Shown piece by piece: positions 15,798 to 24,016 of a stretch of DNA of 27,067 bases. Each line of letters starts with the position of its first letter. Position 1 is the first letter of the stretch. This DNA comes from Planctomycetota bacterium (GTDB lineage: Bacteria > Planctomycetota > Phycisphaerae > Phycisphaerales > SM1A02), in NCBI GenBank assembly GCA_027295365.1, contig JAPULD010000543.1, forward strand, positions 1 to 27,067, in the 5' to 3' direction. A model generated the notes under the pieces. The model ran no database searches. It saw only the letters and a program-made list of their open reading frames with translations, and was not told the DNA's origin. The translations under genes and the position numbers were made by a program.

Positions 15798-17402
15798 ATG
15801 AAGTGGAATAATTCTTCGTTTGGACATGCAAGTGGAGCCGGACTGCTGTTCTTGGCGATCTGCACCGCCGGATCGTCGAAGGTCGAGGCTCAGTTGTGTG
15901 GCTCGTCACCTCCGGGTGATCCCACGGAGGTCGCATGCACGGCTGCTTCGCACTTGATTGGTTGCCAGACCTGTGTCGTCGTCAAGAATGATTCGCTCGA
16001 CGCCTGCCTGACGGACGGCGAATTAGTCGAATATGCCTTCGAGGGTTGGTTCAACGGAAATGAAGAAGCCAATGTCTGGCTGACGGCTCCTTGTGATGGG
16101 TTCATTGTTGCGATTCACATCTTCTGGCAATCGCCCAACGGGGGATTTGGACAGACGATCGAAAATGTATTGGCGATTTACGATGCCCCCAATTGGCCCA
16201 ACGACTTTCCCATTCGCGGGAACACTTTTTTGACCGACGTGAACGGGGATCCGATTAACTTGATCGGGCCGGCCTTGATCGATGGCGGCATCAATGAATT
16301 CGCCTTTGTCGACGAAAACAATCAAGTCCCGATGAGGGTACCCGTGAGTGCCGGTCAGAATTTCGTGGTGTCATTTGAATTCTTCAACAATTTCTGCTCG
16401 GGCGATGATGCCGTGACGGGATGCATTCCATTGATCCCGACATTGCCACCATGCTCACCAGGGGCGGATTGTAGGGCCATGCCGACCATCCCCCATGACA
16501 ACAGTTTCTGCGAAGCCAGTCGCAACGCAGTGTCACCCAACCGCGATGTGTGCGGCGAAGGCATGTGCGGCGACTTCATCATCCGCGCCATCGTGGAATG
16601 CGGTTCCGCGGACGGCGCCTGCTGTCTCCCCGATCAGACTTGCATCCTCACATCCGGTCAGGATTGTGCTTCGCAATTGGGTCTGTTCAGCGGTATCGGC
16701 ACGGAGTGCGGCCCACCCTGTCCGGTCCTGGTCGGCGCCTGCTGCGTGGGTACCCAATGCGTCAATCTCGAAAAGGACGAGTGTGAAATTACATTCTCCG
16801 GCACGTGGCTCGGGCCCAACACCGATTGTGCAGTCGATGATCCCTGTGGCTTGACCTCCTCCGGAGCCTGCTGCCTGCCTGACAAGACCTGTACGGAAGT
16901 CAACGCCCCTGAATGCCTGAACCTCGGTGGAACGTACAACGGCAATAACACCTTCTGCACCGTCGAGCTCTGTGATCCCGTGGGTGCCTGTTGCATCGGC
17001 GGCAGTTGCTTCGGGCAACTTCTGACCGAAGGCAACTGCCTCGCCACGGGTGGTTCCTGGGCGGGAGCTGGAACGGACTGTTCAGATCCTTCGATTTGCA
17101 TCCCCAAGGGCGCGTGCTGCTTCAGCACTGGTTTCTGCCTCAACGACATCACCGAAGGGGAGTGCATTGCGATCGGCTCCGCCACCTGGGAAGGTGAAGG
17201 CACCGTGTGCAACCCCGATGCGACCTGTCCTTCATCCTGTCCTTCGGATTGCGGGCTCGTCGATGGCACGGTTGATGTCGAAGATCTGCTCGATCTGCTC
17301 GCAAGTTGGGGCAGCAGCGGCGGATGTGATTCCGATCCCAATGGTGTCGTCGATGTCGATGACCTGCTCGACCTCCTGGCGGCGTGGGGGCCTTGCCCCT
17401 GA
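15798..17402 (+). CDS. Secreted protein with five GACC cysteine repeats and dockerin-like C-terminus
   Basis: The 534-residue protein has a signal peptide (about 1-31, cut after V-E-A before Q-L-C-G). An N-terminal domain of unknown type with many cysteines spans 32-270. Five tandem cysteine repeats, each opening G-A-C-C, begin at residues 273, 313, 356, 396 and 438. The C-terminus (484-534) has two calcium-loop-like units, D-G-T-V-D-V-E-D-L-L-D-L-L and D-P-N-G-V-V-D-V-D-D-L-L-D-L-L, each followed by A-x-W-G, resembling dockerin type I halves and common at the ends of secreted planctomycete proteins. The tail may serve sorting or surface attachment. The start has GGGAGAG just upstream. A strong terminator follows. 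Function is unknown; it is probably outside the cytoplasm with many disulfides. Confidence 0.85.
   Translation: MKWNNSSFGHASGAGLLFLAICTAGSSKVEAQLCGSSPPGDPTEVACTAASHLIGCQTCVVVKNDSLDACLTDGELVEYAFEGWFNGNEEANVWLTAPCDGFIVAIHIFWQSPNGGFGQTIENVLAIYDAPNWPNDFPIRGNTFLTDVNGDPINLIGPALIDGGINEFAFVDENNQVPMRVPVSAGQNFVVSFEFFNNFCSGDDAVTGCIPLIPTLPPCSPGADCRAMPTIPHDNSFCEASRNAVSPNRDVCGEGMCGDFIIRAIVECGSADGACCLPDQTCILTSGQDCASQLGLFSGIGTECGPPCPVLVGACCVGTQCVNLEKDECEITFSGTWLGPNTDCAVDDPCGLTSSGACCLPDKTCTEVNAPECLNLGGTYNGNNTFCTVELCDPVGACCIGGSCFGQLLTEGNCLATGGSWAGAGTDCSDPSICIPKGACCFSTGFCLNDITEGECIAIGSATWEGEGTVCNPDATCPSSCPSDCGLVDGTVDVEDLLDLLASWGSSGGCDSDPNGVVDVDDLLDLLAAWGPCP
16614..17228 (+). repeat. Coding tandem repeat: five GACC cysteine modules
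   Basis: Five modules of 40-43 residues share the pattern G-A-C-C, a further C after 4-6 residues, a C about ten residues later (usually after E or D), an aromatic-glycine part like G-T-W-x-G or G-S-W-A-G, then x-T-x-C and a last C. Spacing between module starts is 40, 43, 40 and 42 residues. The modules diverge at DNA level, so this is an old duplication rather than a recent expansion. Confidence 0.85.
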
Positions 17403-17432
17403 TCCCGTTCGATTCACATGGTCATTCATCAG

Positions 17433-17458
17433 GCCCGGCTTCGGCCGGGCTTTTTCTT
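17433..17458 (+). terminator. Strong intrinsic terminator after the cysteine-repeat protein gene
   Basis: GCCCGGC (17433-17439) and GCCGGGC (17444-17450) form a perfect 7-pair stem closed by a TTCG tetraloop and followed by TTTTTCTT. It starts 30 bases after the stop at 17402, so that gene is transcribed alone. Confidence 0.93.
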
Positions 17459-17528
17459 GCCCCCATAGATTGACAAATGAAGGGATTCGTCCTGAATCAT
17501 CGATATCATGATGTGGCAGAATCATCGT

Positions 17529-18926
17529 ATGAAAGACCGAATACCCATCTTGGTCGTGTGCGCATTGTGCCTGGGACTCGCCGATTCCACATTCGCAGAT
17601 GAGAAGGCCATCGTCAGGGCCATCGAGCGGTTCTTTCTGGTCGATGATTACGATTCAAAAAAATCCATGGTCGCCGAGATTGAGCGGGACGAGGACTATG
17701 ACCCGAGTCGTCTCAATGAATGGTTGCATCGAGCCTCCTTGTTCGCTCATCATGAGCCGGGCGTGATGATGCTCGACATCGTCATCGATCATGGGCAGAG
17801 CCGCGAAGTGCTGGTCCGGGTACCGGAGCTCTATGATCCATCAGAATCCTGGCCCATGCTTTACGCCTTGCATGGATCCGGAAGCTCGCATCGGGCCATT
17901 CTGCAGTACGTCCTGAACACGTTCGGACATCGAATCGACGAGTACATCATCGTCGCCCCGAACGAGTATCGGCAGACCGCCATGGGTGAGGAAGGCCCTC
18001 CATCAATCGAGCATGAGGCGATTCTGCAAACCCTGCGCACAACGTTTCATCTCGACAACGATCGCGTCTTCGTCACGGGATACTCCAAGGGCGGCTACAC
18101 CACCTGGACCTTGGCGACTTTGATGCCTGACCGTTTTGCCGGGGCAATTCCCATCGCGTGCTCCTATAGCGTGCTTCCCTATGCCGAAGGCTTATGGGAG
18201 ACGATGCTGCCCAATCTGAAACACGTTTCGATACTGCATTGTTGGGGTGAGGATGATCAACTTCCGACGTTGAGTCTTGAAGGGCAGGAACAGGGCGCGA
18301 CCATCACGCAACAGAACAATTTTCGACTCAGGCCCATGACGCGGATCATGGGGTTGACCAACATCACGCACTTTCAGCAAACCGGCACGGGTCACGGAGG
18401 CGTCATTCCCCGTCAGGCCGATCTCGAAGATTTGTTTCGACACACCCGCACCATCGCGCCGCATTCGATCCTCCAGAAATTTCGCTATGTGCATCAGGCC
18501 CAGGCCTATTGGCTGGAGGGGCATCGATGGCGTGGGAAGTCATGGTCACCCCAGAGCATGCCCATACAGTTGCGTCCGGATGAGGATTTTGGCATGGCCT
18601 TGGGCCGAGAAGTTCAATCGCGATTGGGTGAATTGCAAGGCGAGATCGAGGGCCAGACGATTCGCATCTCCCAACGTCATGTGGGGGAGATGACCCTCTG
18701 GATCGGGGATGACATGATCGAGTGGGATGAGCCGGTCAAGGTGATGCGAAACAAGTCAATCGTGTTTGAGGGGCATCTCGAGCGGAATTTGCTGGTCTGC
18801 CTGCTCCAGGCGCAACGGACATTCGACTTTGATCGACTTCGATGGGTCGGGCTGAGAATACGAAACAGTGGAAAGGCGAGGTTCGTGACGGGGAAGACGC
18901 ATATCTCCACGCGGGGCGTCAAGTGA
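17529..18926 (+). CDS. Secreted alpha/beta hydrolase, esterase-like
   Basis: From the ATG at 17529 the protein has 465 residues and begins with a signal peptide (K-D-R, then I-P-I-L-V-V-C-A-L-C-L-G-L, cut near T-F-A-D); an ATG pair at 17508/17511 is a less likely start because it puts seven extra residues before the basic end. The hydrolase domain shows L-H-G-S-G-S-S (114-120), the nucleophile G-Y-S-K-G-G (184-189, S186), an acid in W-G-E-D-D (D242 or D243) and H289 in G-T-G-H-G-G. This resembles the PHB-depolymerase/feruloyl esterase (LpqC-like) group. Residues of about 330-465 form an extra C-terminal domain, possibly a beta-type module. The substrate is unknown. It stands alone between a terminator and the dipeptidase gene. 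Confidence 0.82.
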   Translation: MKDRIPILVVCALCLGLADSTFADEKAIVRAIERFFLVDDYDSKKSMVAEIERDEDYDPSRLNEWLHRASLFAHHEPGVMMLDIVIDHGQSREVLVRVPELYDPSESWPMLYALHGSGSSHRAILQYVLNTFGHRIDEYIIVAPNEYRQTAMGEEGPPSIEHEAILQTLRTTFHLDNDRVFVTGYSKGGYTTWTLATLMPDRFAGAIPIACSYSVLPYAEGLWETMLPNLKHVSILHCWGEDDQLPTLSLEGQEQGATITQQNNFRLRPMTRIMGLTNITHFQQTGTGHGGVIPRQADLEDLFRHTRTIAPHSILQKFRYVHQAQAYWLEGHRWRGKSWSPQSMPIQLRPDEDFGMALGREVQSRLGELQGEIEGQTIRISQRHVGEMTLWIGDDMIEWDEPVKVMRNKSIVFEGHLERNLLVCLLQAQRTFDFDRLRWVGLRIRNSGKARFVTGKTHISTRGVK

Positions 18927-18983
18927 TCGTTTCCGGATTGGCCGCCTCCACCGTGCTGATGAGCGTTCGCTACACTGTGCAAA

Positions 18984-19004
18984 CTCGTCATCGACGATGA
19001 CGAG
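18984..19004. promoter_or_regulatory. Perfect 9-base inverted repeat upstream of the dipeptidase gene
   Basis: CTCGTCATC (18984-18992) and GATGACGAG (18996-19004) are exact inverted repeats around a 3-base loop, ending 45 bases before the preferred start at 19050. There is no T-tract on either side, so an operator or a leader hairpin is more likely than a terminator. Confidence 0.4.
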
Positions 19005-19049
19005 GTGCGGAAGAATCAATCCAAAAGATCTATGAGTGGAGATACGGTC

Positions 19050-20372
19050 ATGCGTGGACGGAATATCTTTGTTATGGGGCTGATTGCATTGGGGCTGAGC
19101 CAGGCGACGTTCGCGCAGTCTGACGAGGCGCTCCATGATCGCGCCATGAAGATCCTCAAGGAAGTCCCCCTCATCGATGGTCACAACGACACGCCCGGCA
19201 AGTATCTCAGGCATGTCAACAACCACGTCGATGAGCTGGATCTCTACGACACGACCGACCTGAACATGCACACCGACATCCAGCGTCTGCGCCAGGGTGG
19301 CGTGGGCGGACAGTTCTGGTCGGTTTACATACCCATCCGGGTCCCGGGTGGGGAAGCGGGTGACGTCCGCAAGGTCATCAGGCAGATCGACGTCACCCTT
19401 CGCATGATCGACAAGTATCCCGACGTCTTTGAACTCGCCCTGACGGCCGACGACGTAGTGTGCATTCATGGCGAGGGCAAGATCGCCTCCATGATCGGCA
19501 TGGAGGGTGGCCATTCAATGGACAATTCCCTCGCGTCACTTCGCGCCCTTTATGCCCTCGGGGCCCGGTATATGACGCTGACCCATTCCACGGGGCTCGA
19601 CTGGGCCGATTCGGGGACCGACGACCATCGGCACGACGGACTGACCAAGTTCGGCGAGGAAGTCGTCAAGGAGATGAACCGCATGGGCATGCTTGTGGAC
19701 GTCTCCCACGTCTCGCCCCAGACGATGCACGACACGCTGAACGTGACCCGCGCCCCCGTCATCTATTCACACTCCTCGGCCAAGGCGGTGTGTGGCCACA
19801 ATCGCAACGCCCCGGACGATGTGCTCGTGCGGCTCAAGGAAAATGGGGGGGTCATCATGATCACTTTCGTGCCTTCATTCCTCAATGAGGATGTGAGATT
19901 GCATGGCATCAAGGCCAGTGAAGTTCGATTGCAGCTATCCGAGGAGCATTCCGACGACGTTGACGCGATGCGGGAGGCTCTGGCGAAGTGGCGCGAGGAA
20001 AACCCCGCCCCCCAGGCGACGCTGTCCGATGTCGCCGACCACATTGACCATGTTCGGAAAGTCGCGGGCATCGACCACGTCGGCATCGGGGGCGACTTCG
20101 ACGGGATTGGCAGCACGCCCGTGGGCCTGGAGGACGTCTCCAAGTACCCCGACCTGCTCGTGGAGCTGATGAAACGGGGTTACTCCGATGAAGACCTCAA
20201 GAAGATCGTCGGCCTCAACATCCTGCGCGTGATGCGGGCCACGGAAAAAGTCGCCGCGGAACTCCAACAGCGAGAGAGCCCCCGTGACATGACCATCGAA
20301 GAAGCCGATGGCGTCAGCGAGGAAGAGGGCGAAGGTGGACGGCGTAGAGGTGTGCGAGGCTTGAGGAGGTGA
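19050..20372 (+). CDS. Secreted zinc dipeptidase, peptidase family M19
   Basis: From the ATG at 19050 the protein has 440 residues with a signal peptide (R-G-R, then [11 protein letters not shown], cut after F-A). The start is supported by TGGAGA eight bases before; ATG 19032 and GTG 19005 are upstream options. All five metal ligands of renal dipeptidase-type M19 enzymes are in place: H45 and D47 in I-D-G-H-N-D, E152 in G-M-E-G-G-H, H220 in D-V-S-H and H241 in Y-S-H-S-S-A. I-G-G-D-F-D-G (346-352) closes the site. It should split dipeptides, probably in the periplasm. After about 410 comes a tail, T-I-E-E-A-D-G-V then an acidic and an arginine-rich run, which recurs in a remnant at 22381-22531. 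Confidence 0.93.
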   Translation: MRGRNIFVMGLIALGLSQATFAQSDEALHDRAMKILKEVPLIDGHNDTPGKYLRHVNNHVDELDLYDTTDLNMHTDIQRLRQGGVGGQFWSVYIPIRVPGGEAGDVRKVIRQIDVTLRMIDKYPDVFELALTADDVVCIHGEGKIASMIGMEGGHSMDNSLASLRALYALGARYMTLTHSTGLDWADSGTDDHRHDGLTKFGEEVVKEMNRMGMLVDVSHVSPQTMHDTLNVTRAPVIYSHSSAKAVCGHNRNAPDDVLVRLKENGGVIMITFVPSFLNEDVRLHGIKASEVRLQLSEEHSDDVDAMREALAKWREENPAPQATLSDVADHIDHVRKVAGIDHVGIGGDFDGIGSTPVGLEDVSKYPDLLVELMKRGYSDEDLKKIVGLNILRVMRATEKVAAELQQRESPRDMTIEEADGVSEEEGEGGRRRGVRGLRR

Positions 20373-20552
20373 CACCAACACGCCCAGTCCATGAACTGCG
20401 CAGAGGCTGATCTATCCGGCAATAAAATCGATTGAGCATCGAATTCACACTTTATTCGTAAGACTCGGCTTTGCGTTCGTCTCATTGGGGAAGGCTCATG
20501 GGTATGAGCCGACCAGTGTCATCCGAACACACGCCGGGACTGGAGTCACTAC

Positions 20553-22355
20553 ATGGCGGTAGAATCGGGAATCGGTCGGTATGTAATTACACTCATTCTT
20601 GTGTTGTGCAATGGTTCCGCCCAAGCTCAGACGCTCACGATCGAGCCTGCCGAGCCGAGGTGGGGTGAGACCATTACCATCACCTACGACACCGGTGCGG
20701 AAAATGCATTCATCAGGCCCACGGACGAAGCGCGGCTCGTGGTGAATATCTACGTCCGGGGAAATGTACAACAGCGCGTGTATCCCGTTCTTCGCGATGG
20801 CGCGCTGCTTAGGGCCACAGTGTTCATCGAAGAAGGCTTCAGTTTCCTGAAATTCCATATGGTCAACCTGGATGGACAGGACGAGAAACACACACTTGAC
20901 CTGGTGATCCGCAAACCCGATGGGGTACCCGCGCCGGGAGCGCATCTGCAGAGTATGTTCGCCGCCGGCTCCGAAGGATGGGTCGAGCAATTCGAGTTGG
21001 AGATCGGTCTCTACCCCGAGAACATCGACGCCTATCGACAGAAATGGTTTGTGGGCGGGATGTACCTCAAGAATGGTTCTCAGGCGATGATCGAGGCCGA
21101 CCTCGAGGCGCTCGAAGCCCGGGCGCAGAGGCCCGAGATTGAGTGGCTCTACATCCAGGTGTTCGGGCGGATGTCGCTGGGCGATGAACCCGCAGCCCGG
21201 GCGTTCCTGCTCGACCTACTCGAACGCTTTGGCGATCATCCGCTGACGCAAGCTGCGCTGGGCGATTACAAGTACCAGTGCTTCGCGCGGGGAATCAAGG
21301 GAGAGGGTCCGGACTCGGTGGCGAAGGCGAAATCCGATTGCATCAGCCGATTCCCCGCTTCACCATTGGCCCGGAAGGAGGCGATGGCAATGGCGGATGA
21401 CAAGGAGGTGCCGATGGAAGTCATCGAGCAGATCGCCAGCGCCTGGCTGGCGGATGAGCCCAATAATCCCATGCCTTACGTGGCCCTGGCGACTGCGGCT
21501 AACGTCCGTGAGGATTCTTCATTGAGGACCAAAGGTATCCAGCATGCCTGGAAGGCGATCGATGGCATGCTCGCCGGTGAACTCAAATTTCGCGACAGCA
21601 GCGGTTTCTTCAACAGTTATTACTTGCCCAACACGTACTGGATCCTGAGTTCGATGGCACTTGCGGATGGACGCACGGCTGAGGCCCTGGCGGCCGCGCA
21701 GGCCGCGGTGGAGATCGCCGATGAAATTGACACTCGCTGTCTCATGTTGCTGGGAAACATATGGGAATCGTTGCACGAATTCGATCGGGCCTCGATGGCC
21801 TATGCCGAGGCCCACTTGAACGGGGAGGCCAAGGCAGAACTTGCACTGCGAAACCTGTATGTGAGTCGATACGAGTCGGAGGTGGGATTCGGTGACTATC
21901 TCGCTGGCCTGACCGATGAAGCAAGTCATGCGGATGAACGGCCCGAAGCGACGTCATTTGTCGGCACGAGTCTCAATGGATCGAGCTTCGACCTCAAAGC
22001 GCTGCGGGGCAAGGTGGTGGTGCTGAACTTCTGGTTCATCGGGTGCGCCCCGTGCCGCGTGGAGATGCCGGGGCTCAATGAAGTAGTGGCCCAATATGAA
22101 GATCGCGATGACATCGTGTTTATCGCTTTCGCTCTTGACGATGAGGAAGCTCTGAAAAAGTTTCTCGGGGAGAAGTCATTCGATTATGAAATCGTGCCAT
22201 CCGCCAACGACGTGGCCAAGGCTTACGACGTGTCGGCGTATCCGACGCATGTCATTATCGACAAAAAGGGGCGCGTCCTGTCGCGATTGACCGGGGGCAG
22301 CGAAGATCGGCATGAAAACCTCAAGCCATTTATCGAGCGGGCGTTGAATGAGTGA
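20553..22355 (+). CDS. Exported thioredoxin-fold protein (TlpA/ResA-like) with long N-terminal region
   Basis: The 600-residue protein has a signal peptide (1-25, cut after A-Q-A). Its last 132 residues are a TlpA/AhpC-TSA-type thioredoxin domain: L-R-G-K-V-V-V-L-N-F-W-F-I-G (about 484-497), the redox pair C498-A-P-C501, and the cis-proline P564 in Y-P-T-H-V-I. It probably acts as a thiol-disulfide oxidoreductase outside the cytoplasm. Residues 26-130 look like an immunoglobulin-like or other beta domain, and 130-460 a helical, alanine-rich stretch resembling TPRs (inference). GGAG at 20542-20545 lies 7 bases before the ATG. The gene follows the dipeptidase by 180 bases in the same direction. 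Confidence 0.87.
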   Translation: MAVESGIGRYVITLILVLCNGSAQAQTLTIEPAEPRWGETITITYDTGAENAFIRPTDEARLVVNIYVRGNVQQRVYPVLRDGALLRATVFIEEGFSFLKFHMVNLDGQDEKHTLDLVIRKPDGVPAPGAHLQSMFAAGSEGWVEQFELEIGLYPENIDAYRQKWFVGGMYLKNGSQAMIEADLEALEARAQRPEIEWLYIQVFGRMSLGDEPAARAFLLDLLERFGDHPLTQAALGDYKYQCFARGIKGEGPDSVAKAKSDCISRFPASPLARKEAMAMADDKEVPMEVIEQIASAWLADEPNNPMPYVALATAANVREDSSLRTKGIQHAWKAIDGMLAGELKFRDSSGFFNSYYLPNTYWILSSMALADGRTAEALAAAQAAVEIADEIDTRCLMLLGNIWESLHEFDRASMAYAEAHLNGEAKAELALRNLYVSRYESEVGFGDYLAGLTDEASHADERPEATSFVGTSLNGSSFDLKALRGKVVVLNFWFIGCAPCRVEMPGLNEVVAQYEDRDDIVFIAFALDDEEALKKFLGEKSFDYEIVPSANDVAKAYDVSAYPTHVIIDKKGRVLSRLTGGSEDRHENLKPFIERALNE

Positions 22356-22380
22356 TCGGATAGCAGGCGGCGCTCGTGGA

Positions 22381-22531
22381 TGATGCGGATCACATGGATC
22401 CTGGAAGAAAGGTCGCCAAGATGCTTCAACAAAGTGAGATATCCCGTGATGTGACCATCGAAGAAGCCGATGGCGTCGGCGAGGAAGAGGGCGAAGGTGG
22501 CGGGCGTCGAGGACGACGAAGGGCAAGGTGA
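22381..22531 (+). pseudogene. 3' remnant of a second M19 dipeptidase gene
   Basis: Bases 22443-22500 match 20281-20338, the 3' end of the intact dipeptidase, at 55 of 58 positions. The frame reads R-K-V-A-K-M-L-Q-Q-S-E, then [19 protein letters not shown], against [11 protein letters not shown] and [12 protein letters not shown] in the intact gene, ending in an arginine-rich tail and TGA at 22529-22531. Weaker likeness runs back to about 22381 with small insertions that break the frame. The rest of the gene is gone. Confidence 0.75.
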
Positions 22532-22544
22532 ATTCTTGATTGAT

Positions 22545-22580
22545 CCCCTCTCCCTTGAGGGAGAGGGTTAGGGAGAGGGT
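22545..22580. repeat. GA/CT-rich hairpin repeat, first copy
   Basis: CCCTCTCCC (22546-22554), TTGA, GGGAGAGGG (22559-22567) form a 9-pair hairpin, then TTA and a second GGGAGAGGG (22571-22579). It lies 14 bases after the dipeptidase remnant. Such repeats are scattered widely in planctomycete and other genomes; no function is evident. Confidence 0.7.
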
Positions 22581-22630
22581 GGGTTAATCGAACGTCACAG
22601 CGCGATCGTCTGCCCACCGATATCCCAATG

Positions 22631-22670
22631 GACCACCCTCCCCCCAGCCCCCTCCCTCAAGGGAGGGGGA
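22631..22670. repeat. GA/CT-rich hairpin repeat, second copy in opposite orientation
   Basis: CCCCCTCCC (22648-22656), TCAA, GGGAGGGGG (22661-22669) form a 9-pair hairpin preceded by ACCACCCTCCCCCCAG (22632-22647). The order of parts is the reverse complement of the first copy, so the two form an inverted pair about 60 bases apart. Confidence 0.65.
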
Positions 22671-22678
22671 GCAGCCAA

Positions 22679-22751
22679 GTAGGGTCCGCCGTGCGGACCG
22701 GTTTAGCAATCGAAACCACGCGGTGAGCGATCCGCACCACGGACCCTGCGA
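22679..22751 (+). repeat. Double-hairpin palindromic element (REP/BIME-like), copy 1
   Basis: The left half contains GGTCCGC, CGT, GCGGACC, a 7-pair hairpin. The right half (GATCCGC to CGGACCC, 22729-22746) is a degraded second hairpin. The two ends are imperfect inverted repeats. The left 33 bases match the reverse complement of copy 2 (23946-24013) with four mismatches, so both belong to one family. Confidence 0.75.
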
Positions 22752-22861
22752 CGCCAGGCATATTGATCCGCTCGGAACAACGTCATCGATCAGAGTTTCG
22801 ATGTCCTGGAATAAGTAGGCCGAGACGACCAAACGTTCGGCCGGGATCATAGAATATATGT

Positions 22862-23938
22862 ATGCCTTCGGATGTCATCCAAGCTGAGTTTTCAGGTCCA
22901 CACGGGGATGTGTCGCTACCGAAACGTCGAAAAACCATTCGTTGTCACGCGGCGGTGTGTTTGGCAGGGCTGAGGATCACTTCCGATCCCCGGAATCCGC
23001 CAAACTTGATCGAGCGACTCGTGCCCTGGTCGCAGATCGATCACGATCACCATCAGGCGTTGATTTTTCAGTGGCGTCACACCCAAGACTCAAATGATTA
23101 CGCAGACAAAGTGGTGATATTGAAGGTAATGAGCGATCGCGCTCGACGTATTGCCCGGATGGCGCGTTCGCGAAATCTCAAGCGATTGTGGTTGGCCGGC
23201 GATCACGTGATTTTCAAGAAGACCCAAGTGCAGCCCGGCGATGCGTTTTGCATGAATTGGTTCATGCCCGGCGCGCTCGCCATCTTGTGGATCATGTTCG
23301 GTGGAATGTTCTTGAATGCTTGGGGGAACGTCCCGATTACAACCGGCGCCGTGGGTTGGTTGTCATACGCATGCCTGTTTCTCTTCACAATCGCGTTGCC
23401 CGGCGTCATGACCATGATCTGGTGGAAGCAGCGTCAAGCCTGGAGGCAGTTGCGAGTGGGCCACATGAGCGTCGATCGGCACGGGATCGAGGCTCGACCC
23501 GACGTCGGACCGGCTGCGACTTATCGATGGGGCGATGTGGTCGCTGAACGAAGCAAGATGTTTGACGCTCGCTTGATCATTCGTACCGGCGAAGTCATCG
23601 TGTTGCCCCCCGATCGCGACGTGATGGAGGCGATTGGGTGGGCCATCGACTCCGGATGGACCGGGATGACAACAAAGGACGCCTCACCGGAACAAGACTT
23701 GCGCAAACTCATGCGCCGGATCTGGATCTATTACCTGATCGGCGGGATGCTCGCGGTCGCCGCGTTTGTCTGGATCATGTCGTCCGGGCAGATGCCGTTC
23801 TCGTGGTCGCAACTGGTGTTGGCCTTTATCGGTGTCGGAATTCTCATGCCCGGAGTACTCACGTTCGCGACGTTTATTGTAAAGCACGAAAAACGAATCC
23901 GAGGGATTTTGAGAGCAATATTCGGCTGGCGGAATTAG
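22862..23938 (+). CDS. Four-helix membrane protein of unknown function, possibly two PH-like domains
   Basis: The 358-residue protein matches no family I recognise. Two membrane helix pairs are visible, about 132-185 and 286-336. Each follows a soluble part of 70-100 residues: 25-110 containing I-E-R-L-V-P-W-S-Q-I-D, and 198-270 containing Y-R-W-G-D-V-V and a later G-E-V-I-V-L-P-P. Both read like bacterial PH domains (conserved W before an aliphatic pair, then a strand ending in L-P), so the protein may be an internal duplication of PH plus two helices; this is inference. No ribosome site precedes the ATG. The gene lies between two copies of a palindromic element in opposite orientation, with its stop 7 bases before the second. 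Confidence 0.7.
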   Translation: MPSDVIQAEFSGPHGDVSLPKRRKTIRCHAAVCLAGLRITSDPRNPPNLIERLVPWSQIDHDHHQALIFQWRHTQDSNDYADKVVILKVMSDRARRIARMARSRNLKRLWLAGDHVIFKKTQVQPGDAFCMNWFMPGALAILWIMFGGMFLNAWGNVPITTGAVGWLSYACLFLFTIALPGVMTMIWWKQRQAWRQLRVGHMSVDRHGIEARPDVGPAATYRWGDVVAERSKMFDARLIIRTGEVIVLPPDRDVMEAIGWAIDSGWTGMTTKDASPEQDLRKLMRRIWIYYLIGGMLAVAAFVWIMSSGQMPFSWSQLVLAFIGVGILMPGVLTFATFIVKHEKRIRGILRAIFGWRN

Positions 23939-23945
23939 CAAAATC

Positions 23946-24013
23946 GGGTCCGCAGTGCGGACCGATTCCCGTAACGCGATGGTCGCTCAACCGGTCCGCA
24001 CAGCGGACCCTAC
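23946..24013 (-). repeat. Double-hairpin palindromic element (REP/BIME-like), copy 2
   Basis: GGTCCGC, AGT, GCGGACC (left) and GGTCCGC, ACA, GCGGACC (right) are two perfect 7-pair hairpins about 25 bases apart. The whole unit has near-identical inverted ends. It is oriented opposite to copy 1, lies 7 bases after the membrane gene stop and 3 bases before the stop of the S9 remnant, which transcribes towards it. Confidence 0.8.
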
Positions 24014-24016
24014 GAG

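Larger units (their letters stand above)
22356..22861. other. Repeat-rich gap between the TlpA-like gene and the membrane protein gene
   Basis: This 506-base stretch has no intact gene. It holds, in order, the dipeptidase remnant, two hairpin repeats in opposite orientation and palindromic element copy 1. The last 110 bases lead to the ATG at 22862 and show an AT-rich patch (22849-22860) but no clear promoter. Confidence 0.7.

Noticed and set aside
22426..22617. Minus-strand frame across the dipeptidase remnant
   Set aside because: It is the antisense of the remnant and repeat; the same antisense pattern appears opposite the intact dipeptidase tail.
22679..24013. A true transposon with a transposase
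   Set aside because: No transposase motif is found in the bracketed gene, and no flanking target duplication is seen.
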